A stretch of 64,000 nt of DNA from Magnolia sinica. Lineage: Eukaryota; Streptophyta; Magnoliopsida; Magnoliales; Magnoliaceae. The stretch spans positions 15,880,032-15,944,031 of the forward strand of contig NC_080582.1 in NCBI RefSeq assembly GCF_029962835.1, given 5' to 3'. This document shows positions 56,901-64,000 of this stretch, one piece after another (position 1 is the stretch's first letter; every line of letters begins with the position of its first letter). The notes beneath the pieces were generated by a model, which had not been told where the DNA came from, ran no database searches, and saw only the letters and a program-made list of their open reading frames with translations. Position numbers and translations under genes: made by a program.

Positions 56901-58475
56901 AAAATTTCTTATGAGGTACATAAGTTTCCCTGGAAAGTCATGCTCCAGAGCGTCCAAGCCTATTGCAAAAAGGGCTTTTGGATGATCCTGTTGAGGAACT
57001 TACTAAGAAACTTATCAAGATATTGGCCGGAAGAGGAACCTTGCGGTATGATCGAGTAGTTTTTTCCTACTTTCATAGGACTAGGGTAGTTTGTTTTATA
57101 CTGCTTTAGGATAGATGATAAACTTAGCGCTCCTAGGAGCCAACTCGGCTTTTCATTCCATTTCATTTTCGTAGTTAGTTAGTTCAATGTTTGTGGGTAA
57201 CATTGCTGAAAACCCTCACGAGACTACAACTTGTCCACTAGGGGTAACCTAGGGGTTTAAAGGCTTGTTGCATACGCTAAATGCAATCGAGAGCACCTGC
57301 GAAAGTGGTGTAGGTAGGATTTTATTTTTGTTATTTTTATTTTACTTCTGTTGGTTTCTCTCTTGTGATGACCCGCTCTTACGTAGATATCTTTGGAAAG
57401 CCTCTTGATTCTTTCGTCCAGGTACTATCTTTCCATCACTCCTCTTATATTTTCGTTGTCCCATGTGCATTGCATGCTTATTTCTTTTACATTGAGGACA
57501 ATGTAGATTTTAGGTTGGGGGTGGCAGACTAGGTTTCCTAATCAGTGTTTTCTTGGTCTTGAACAAAAATTGTGAAATTTTTCAAAAAATTTTCTGACAT
57601 TTTTGTGAATTCGAAGTGATTTTGACAACCATCTTGGATTTAGAATTACAAGATGAGTGATGTTGGTAATTTATGACTCTTAGATTCAGTTATCTATTAT
57701 ATTAGATTTCACAGTTAAGTTTGAAGTGTTAATCTCTGATTAGAAGTTTTAAACATTGATTGAGTTATGATTTCACATGTCACATCTCGCTTTCACATTA
57801 AGATTTCAGTTTGATATTGAAGGGTTAACTTGGTAATCACTAAGCATGTAAGGAACCAGCTTGGAAAATTTGTCCGTCATGATCAATTTTAAAAAAAAAA
57901 CAGATACCTTTGGAAAAGGTTGGGCGAATAATCTTCACCATAGGTTTGCTCCCTATAGGTGTAGATTTAATTCTCCATGGATGATATGTGAAAAAAGTTG
58001 GGTGTACAGTCTTCATCATGGGTTTGCTCCCTGTAGGTGAGGATTTGATTTCCTTTCTTGACGTTACTTTTACTAGAAAAATCAAAAGCAAAAAAAAAAT
58101 AATAATAAAAAATAAAAATAAAAATGATGAAAAGGTGATTAGTGAGGCAAGTTTTGGTAATTCTCGTGTTGGTTACCAATGATATCCTGAGATAGAGAAG
58201 TGAATTTTAATGATGATAAGCCGAGATTAGACTATATACCCATGGAACTTAATATTTAGAATTGTTCTGATTAATGGATTAATACTTTGAACTTGACTAT
58301 GAAGTTATCGTGCGCTCGAGTCCAGGAGATAGTAATGCTTAACATTCATGAATCATAGAATTCTAGGATCTGGATTGTTTTTCAAAAATCATTCGATTTT
58401 ATAGAAATTGTCTTGTAATTTTCAACTTATTTTTCGCATAATTTGCTCAGGACTAGAAAAATGCTGGTTGGGGGT
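56901..58475 (+). other. 3' non-coding interior of the non-autonomous element
   Basis: No coding frame. Contains the motif ACATTGAGGACAATGTAG and TAGGTTGGGGGTGG (57489-57524), a tandem duplication of about 115 bp (AAAAAGGTTGGGCGAATAATC/ CTTCACCATAGGTTTGCTCC at 57911 and AAAAAAGTTGGGTGTACAGTC/ CTTCATCATGGGTTTGCTCC at 57991), A-rich runs, and the polypurine tract at 58466. Confidence 0.65.
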
Positions 58476-60527
58476 TGTATTGAGGGTCGAATATTGCATG
58501 TCAGACCCCGATTACTGCCTGATTTTACATACACGATAATGCCTAATATTATAATTTAATCGTGTTTTTATTGCAGGATGTAATAAGGAGCTTTGATTGA
58601 AAAAGAGTATTAAAAGCATGGATTTAACGCTCCGAAGTCACCAGAGCAAGGAATGGACTCCAGGGGACCGAGATCAATGGATATACACGCCAGAGATCCG
58701 AGAAAATTGAGAAACTAAAGCTCAAGTGGCCTGAAAGTTAGTCAGAATGCAAGATCATAGGGTTTCCACCATCCACTCGGCTCGAAACTTCATACATGGC
58801 CTGAGGACCATAAATTAACCGTACACGTCAAATTTTAGCCATTAGATCCTCGTGGAAGTGGCCCAACAGAGAGATCAGAGGGCGCTAGCCATTAAAGAGC
58901 ATCTTGGCAATCCATAAGCGATTAAGGCTCAAACTTAGGCGTTAGAAAGAGCATGAAAAATAACAAATCCTAGTGAAATTTTGGGTCATTTGCATGTTGC
59001 AATCAGGAGATACTGACGGCAGAAGATATAATAAAAGAGAAGGGCAAATCTGTAAATAGATGTGCCATGCATGGCTTACGTGAAGCCAATTGTATTTTTA
59101 ACGGTGAATGTTATCCATACATCGGTTAAGCGTGTGGCCCACCCTGAAGTCAAATCTACTTTAAACTAGAGGCCATGGGCCAACACTATGTACATGAGCT
59201 GATGGAGGGAGTGGATTTCTAGGACAAGCATCACAGTGGACCCCACCTATTTTTTGCGCAAAACGTCCAAACAGAGACGTTTCGCACGTCCAGTGACGGA
59301 CATGCTTCCACTGGGTTTTGACAGTGGGCCCCACCCATCATTCCATTAGATTATCTGACCCGTCCATTTGCTCTGGAGGATGGTTAAGACCCTGGATATG
59401 ATTCCTTTCCGGTCCCATACAAGCGATCATGTGAATTTCTTATCCAAACGGAAGACGGACGGTGCAATGAAACATTCCATGGGCCACACCGAATCTAACC
59501 CAAAACCAGTCAATTCTAAATAGTTTTTCGAGCAGAATCTAATGGATGGCGTGGATCTTTCACCTGACACCAAGAAGTGGGGCCCACCAACGTCCAGCGT
59601 AAGCTCTGTTACGCACGCACCGTCTTCTGCTGTGCGTAAAGGCTACGCACACAAGATGCACCGTTTTCTGTTGCCTATAAGAAGAAAGAGAAGAGAGGGC
59701 GAAGGGGGGAAGCCGTGGAGGCATAGCTGGAACGTGCAGGAGAGTTACTTTAAAGAAGTTAAGACAGAGAGTTTTTCCCTTTTCTTAGTTATATTTTCTT
59801 TTTTTTGTTTTAATCTTTTTAATTTGAGGATAGCCTAATCATGGTAGGCTAAACCTCTTAGCTAGGGCTAAGAGGTGAAGCTTGTAGTGTGATGGGAGAA
59901 CTTGTTGCTTGTGCCTTTTGTTTAAATTGAAGGGGTTTTTGATTTAATTTTATTATGGAAATATTTTTAGTTTTTAATGGCCTGTTGTGACTGAAATTAC
60001 AATGGGTTTGTAATGGCTTTGAATATTTCTTTTTACTTTTTTTGATTATGACGTCAGGAAGCCCTGTTGTTCGCCATCGTCTCCTGGGCATAGTTGGATG
60101 TCGGTACCCTTCCTAACCTTCATAGCATGTTGATTGGTTGGTAATTAGTTTAATTCTTTTGTTGACTTTATCTCCTGGGCATGGTTTGGTGATGGAATCC
60201 ATTCTAATTCATATACCTTTCATCTCTTTAAAATTATATCAGAGGAAGTTCAGTTTAATTTTTATGATTTTTGAAGCAGGCATAAGATCTCCCTGATCTC
60301 TACAAGTGGATCCTCTTAATTCCTAGTTTCTTATCTCTGATTTCTCTTAAGTTTTATATTAATCTCCTACCATTATTCATCACTTTATATTGGATTTAGA
60401 TTTCGTCTTAAGCTAGTTCCATTTCTACCTAGTTTCAGATAACGTACAAGTATCAGTCCCGTGGGATTCGACCTCGGTCTCACCGAGTTTATTACTACAT
60501 CACAACCCTATACTTGGGGAGTGAACA
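58476..60527 (+). mobile_element. 3' LTR of the non-autonomous element
   Basis: Begins TGTATTGAGGG (two bases longer than the 5' LTR start) and ends GGGGAGTGAACA. Differences from the 5' LTR are scattered substitutions and small indels; the TATA region reads CCTATAAGAAG (59672) instead of CCTATAAAAAG. Confidence 0.85.
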
Positions 60528-60532
60528 TGGAC

Positions 60533-62040
60533 CCATGACCTCACATAAGGGACAAATATACAACACCATGGGCCTCACTCAAGAGCTTAATACACATCAC
60601 GATGGGCCTTTCACATGGGCCTAATATACATCACAATGGCTCCATAGCCTAGCCCTCAAACACACCACAATGGGCTTCGTACAATCATAATGGGCCGCGT
60701 CACATGGGGCTAATACGCATCACATGGGCTACATATACATCACAATGGGCCACGCCCATGGGCCTTTATACATCATAGTGGGCCTCAACCCACTGGCAAA
60801 ATATACATCACAATCGGAATCCACAATCGGCCACGATGATTGGCCTTGATCGATAATCGGCCAATCGACCACAACAATCATAATCGGTAGTCGATAATCA
60901 GAATCGGCAATTTCGTCACATCAATCAGAATCGATGAATAATCAGCCTCGTTAATTGGTCGAGCATGGCCTATGGGAAGGTCACAATATGGACGTTCAAC
61001 CATCATCGCCCATCAAAGTGGACATTTAACCAACATTGCTCCCAAGTAGTGGCCCATGTAGAGTCAAACATAAGGTGGGCCCAAATATCCAACAGGTGAC
61101 CTCAAATAGTCATCACAGGTGGGCCTTACACATGTAGCACGTGGGCCTACACATCACGGTGGGTCAATACATTGGGCAGCACCATTAGCCTAATATACAC
61201 ATCACGGTGGGCCGCATCATTGGGCCGCATCATTGGGCGTCAATCCAACAAGTGGGCCGCATCAATGAGCCGCACTAATGGGGCTCATGCACATCAAGTG
61301 GGTTACATCAATGGGCCGCACAAATGCACAATAGGTAGACCCGACACATGCAGTAGATGAGCCCCACCAGATGGTTAGTGTGGATATAGAATGCATACAT
61401 CTAGTGGGTCACACATCCCACGGACGGTGTGAATAAAACATACATCGAGGCTGGCCCTATATGACCTGGACGGTTAGGGTGGAACATATGAGGTGGGCTC
61501 TGCTCACGGGTTCCAAATACATTACAATGGGCCTTACCAAATGGGCTTTGAATACATCTCAATGGGCCTCAACCCATGGGCCCTGATATATATCATAATG
61601 GGGTGCCTGCCCTGGATGGCGTGGATAAAAATACATCATGGTGCATCCCATCCAAATAGTTGGACAGTATGGATATAAAAACATATATATCATGTGGGAT
61701 CCATGTGTACAACGGATGCATCAAGGTGGGCCTCACACAGATGGATTGCATGGAACGAAATACATATGTCACACGGGTTCCACATCCCACGGCCAGAGAT
61801 TGGGTGGTGAGGGTAAATAAATACATCATGCTGGCCCACACTGCATATGGACAGTACGCTTATTCAACACATAATATCATATAGTAAGGAGGGCCCCACC
61901 GTCCAGTAGTTGCTGAACGATGTGAATAAGGAGTGCATACATCCAGATGGGCACCTCGAATGGACCACAAAATACATCAAAGTAGGCCCAACAAATGGGT
62001 TACAAAATACATCAAAGTAGGCCTCATAACATGGGCCTCC
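60533..62040. repeat. Degenerate tandem array of ATACATCACAATGGGCC-like words
   Basis: Dozens of irregularly spaced variants of (A/T)ACATCAC(A/G)ATGGGCC and CATGGGCC(T/C)(A/C)A occur, with a patch of TCGGCCA/AATCGG words at 60808-60960 and GTGGACATTTAACC(A/G)ACATTG (61017) matching 52273 on the other side of the inserted element. It is therefore the continuation of the interrupted host sequence. Period roughly 20-35 bp but not fixed. Confidence 0.65.
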
Positions 62041-62575
62041 TATTCATTAAGGTGGGCCCCACTGGACGGGCCACAATAAATCAAGATGGGCCCCCCTCAC
62101 ATGGTCATACGTACATTAAATGGGCCACACCAAATAAAAGTGGTGATAATGATTTCCACCATTTAAGTTCCTAATGTCCACCATAATATATGTTTCCCAT
62201 CCAACATGTTCATAAATTAAAGTAATGATAGATGAAGTGGAACAAATATCAGCTTAATAGGAAACTCCCATGACCCCTTAGAAATTTTAAAAGGTGGAAG
62301 TCATTGTCCCCTACCTTGAATGGTGGGGTCCACTTAAACTTTAGATCTGACTTATTTATTTATTTTTATTTTTATTTTTTGTCTCAAGCCTGTTAAGACA
62401 AGCTTGCTAAATGGTTGGACGGTTTGGATGCAACACATGCATCAAGGGCGGGGTCCACATGAGCTATGGATCTGACTCATTATTTAGCTCACGCCATGAA
62501 ATGAGCTTTTAAGATGGACGGACAGCTTGGATGCAACACATGCATTATGGTGGGTCCCATGAAGGCCCACAATCA
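62041..62575 (+). repeat. Hairpin MITE family 1, full copy plus extra right arm
   Basis: Starts in the GGTGGGCCCCACTGG region; core TCCACCATTTAAGTTCCTAATG, CCATCCAACATGTTCATAAAT; right arm GGTGGGGTCCACTTAAACTTTAG...GCATCAAGGGCGGGG, then a second right-arm piece (62453-62560) ending GCATTATGGTGGGTCCC. The duplicated arm suggests insertion or recombination between copies. Confidence 0.6.
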
Positions 62576-62579
62576 TGTA

Positions 62580-62668
62580 CATATACTATAATATAATATA
62601 AAATCTATATATAATATATATAATATATACAATATAATATATATATACACACACACGCGCGCGCACAC
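62580..62668. repeat. (TA)-rich and (CA/CG)n microsatellite
   Basis: TATAATATA-like text (62580-62646) runs into ACACACACACGCGCGCGCACACA (62647-62668), an alternating purine-pyrimidine stretch compatible with left-handed DNA. Confidence 0.85.
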
Positions 62669-62689
62669 ATCAGCCCCACACGTGGGGTG

Positions 62690-62984
62690 GTCCCATCGTC
62701 CAGATGTGGACGGTGTAAGTAAAACACATACATCACTGGTGGGTTCCACATGGGGCCCACCATAATGTTTAAATGTCGTCCAACCTGTTAATAGGGTCGC
62801 GTGATCATGGGACCCACTACAATATTTACTTGCATCCAATCTGTTGATAAAGTCACATGGGCCAGGGGCCCACTGCAATGTTTACTTGCCATACAACCTG
62901 TTTATAAGGTCACGTGCGCCTGGGCCCACCGTGATATTTATTTCCCACCCAATCAGGTCACATGGATAGGGAGCCCACTGTGGT
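62690..62984 (+). repeat. Tandem copies of the family 1 core
   Basis: The core CCCAC(C/T)(A/G)(C/T)AAT(A/G)TTTA(A/C)TTG followed by ATCCAA(T/C)CTGTT and AAGGTCAC repeats about three to four times with a period of roughly 60 bp (62755, 62812, 62868, 62925). The surrounding arms are missing, so the core alone has been amplified. Confidence 0.6.
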
Positions 62985-63250
62985 GTGGTTCACTAATCCA
63001 GTCCACCCATTATCTGTGTCCCACCTGGCTGAGGGTCCAGACCAAGTTTCAGCCTCATCCAAATTTCAGGTAGGCCCCACCAAATATTTTTAGATGTTTT
63101 AGGCATGTCTTCACATGATTTTAGATGATATGGCCCACCTGAGTTCCGTATACGGCTGATTTTTGGGTAGGCCATAGCTGGGAGGAAGACCCACCAAATG
63201 CACGGTTCTGATGTTCACACACATCACGGTGGGACCCACGGCTGGGACCC
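62985..63250 (+). repeat. Family 3 repeat, copy 2
   Basis: Collinear with 28770-29045: GAGGGTCCAGACCAAGTTTC, GATGATATGGCCCACCTGAG, CCGTATACGGCTGATTTTTG, AAATGCACGGTTCTGATG, ACACATCACGGTGGGACCC. Confidence 0.65.
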
Positions 63251-63601
63251 GTGGTCCTTGCCCGTCTGGCGTTCAAATCTTTTTATTTTTTTTTTATTCC
63301 TGTGGTTTTTCATATATAGGGCCCGGATTTGAAAAATCCAACCCGTCTATTGGGTTCTACGGCCCCAAATCAACCTAATGAGACCAATATAGGACCTATT
63401 TTTGATGCATAAAAGAATCACGGTAGGTTTTAACTGCAATACCACTATTTCCAATGGTATGGCCCGCTTGATTATCGGATCGGTCTCAAATTTCGGCTTA
63501 ATGCTTAAATAGGCTATGGAATGGGATGGACAGTGTAGATTAGTTCTATGCATCAAGGTGGGGCCTGTATGAGTGACCCACCCTAAACTTTAAAAAGCAA
63601 A

Positions 63602-63604
<3 letters not shown>

Positions 63605-63654
<50 letters not shown>
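63605..63654. repeat. (TA)n microsatellite
   Basis: About 24 TA units directly next to the poly-T start of the reverse SINE fragment, possibly an expanded SINE tail. Confidence 0.95.
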
Positions 63655-63658
<4 letters not shown>

Positions 63659-63660
63659 TA

Positions 63661-63722
63661 TTTTTTTTACTGATAGTACACACCCATGCCAGTACACACT
63701 TCACGTTAGCCACCCTCACGTC
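63661..63722 (-). mobile_element. SINE 3' end, minus strand, 5'-truncated
   Basis: Read on the minus strand: GGTGGCTAACGTGAAGTGTG, TACTGGCATGGGTGTGTACT, then A residues, matching the 3' half of the SINE at 5689-5816. The pol III promoter boxes are missing. Confidence 0.7.
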
Positions 63723-64000
63723 CAGCGTCCCTGGACGCTAGACGGCATGCATAAACACAGTGGTGGGTCCCACGCCGATGTGGCCATATTTCATCAAAGT
63801 GGGTCCTCACATGAATGAGGCCCACCTGATTTAAATCAAACCGATACTTGTGTGTTTCCACCGCCATAAGGTAGGGCCCACATGACTTGGACGGTTGGGA
63901 TAAAACATACCTCAAGGTAGGGTTCATCCAAGTGGGCCACACAACACACAAGAAAAAAGAAAAATGAGAAGGAGAGAGAGAGAGAGAAGCACCCACATGA
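63723..64000. other. GGGCCCAC-word repeat region to window end
   Basis: Family-1-like words (GGTGGGTCCCAC, GTAGGGCCCACATGACTTGG, AAAACATACCTCAAGGTAGG) and a (GA)n run at about 63972-63987. No gene seen; cut by the window edge. Confidence 0.45.

Larger units (their letters stand above)
52331..60527 (+). mobile_element. Complete non-autonomous LTR retrotransposon, Athila-like signals
   Basis: The element is flanked by TGGAC (52326-52330 and 60528-60532). LTRs of 2041 and 2052 bp begin TGT..TTGAGGGTCG and end GTGAACA and differ by only a few percent by eye. The primer site TGGCGCCGTTGCCGGG (54378-54393) matches the plant tRNA-Asp 3' end. The polypurine tract GGTTGGGGGT (58466-58475) abuts the 3' LTR. 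The 4.1-kb interior has a gag-like frame only; no protease, RT, RNase H or integrase is visible. ACATTGAGGACAATGTAGA and TTGGGGGTGG (about 57489-57524) resemble the conserved 3' internal motif of Athila/Tat gypsy elements, from memory. Mobilisation must have been in trans. Confidence 0.85.

Overview
The window looks like nuclear DNA of a flowering plant. It is AT-rich and spliceosomal in style, and it is filled with plant-type retrotransposons and DNA transposons: Ty1/copia, Ty3/gypsy-like LTRs, L1-like LINEs, a tRNA-type SINE, CACTA, Mutator-like and PIF/Harbinger-like elements. A very abundant family of GGGCCCCACC-rich hairpin repeats is also present. I associate that repeat type with magnoliid genomes, but this is recollection and inference, not something the window proves. 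I see no intact host protein gene, rRNA, tRNA or CRISPR. Nearly every longer open frame is a decayed transposon or a decayed NB-ARC (plant NLR resistance) gene.

The backbone is a locally repeated unit in one orientation. Unit 1 is about 2140-11774, unit 2 about 33145-46774, and a broken unit 3 starts at about 49075; an isolated piece lies at 19180-20945. Each fuller unit runs: hairpin MITEs; a conserved promoter/first-exon-like module with a TATA box and a CAG|GTATGT splice donor (4790, 19360 and 35620); more MITEs; an NB-ARC fragment (8810-9124, and the longer 43599-44315); an RNase H-like fragment (10339 and 45298); and a conserved minus-strand reading frame of unknown function (10751 and 45657).

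Between unit 1 and unit 2 lies a nest of transposons. Copia element 1 (11775-19179) is interrupted by a 3.1-kb solo LTR (15225-18341, target duplication AAGGC). The isolated unit fragment is itself interrupted by another LTR. Copia element 2 (minus strand) is split by a 9.2-kb CACTA element (21414-30606). Two LINE fragments in opposite orientation follow (31099-33120).

Inside unit 2 a 2.64-kb Mutator-like, almost perfectly palindromic element has inserted (38246-40883, 9-bp duplication TAAGGGAAG).

The right part (49.8-64 kb) holds the start of copia element 3. It is interrupted by a gypsy-type LTR-like sequence (from 50341), which is itself interrupted by a complete 8.2-kb non-autonomous LTR retrotransposon (52331-60527, duplication TGGAC). 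That element has about 2.04-kb LTRs and a tRNA-Asp-type primer site, and it carries only an unfamiliar, broken gag-like frame. A degenerate tandem array rich in ATCACAATGGGCC and further hairpin repeats fill the end.

The clearest items for follow-up are the gag-like-only LTR element, the long palindromic Mutator-like element, the CACTA element with unexplained 5-kb cargo, the whole-length hairpin repeat family, and the tandem decayed NLR unit with its preserved promoter module. No coherent new multi-gene system is visible. All boundaries were read by eye without alignment software.
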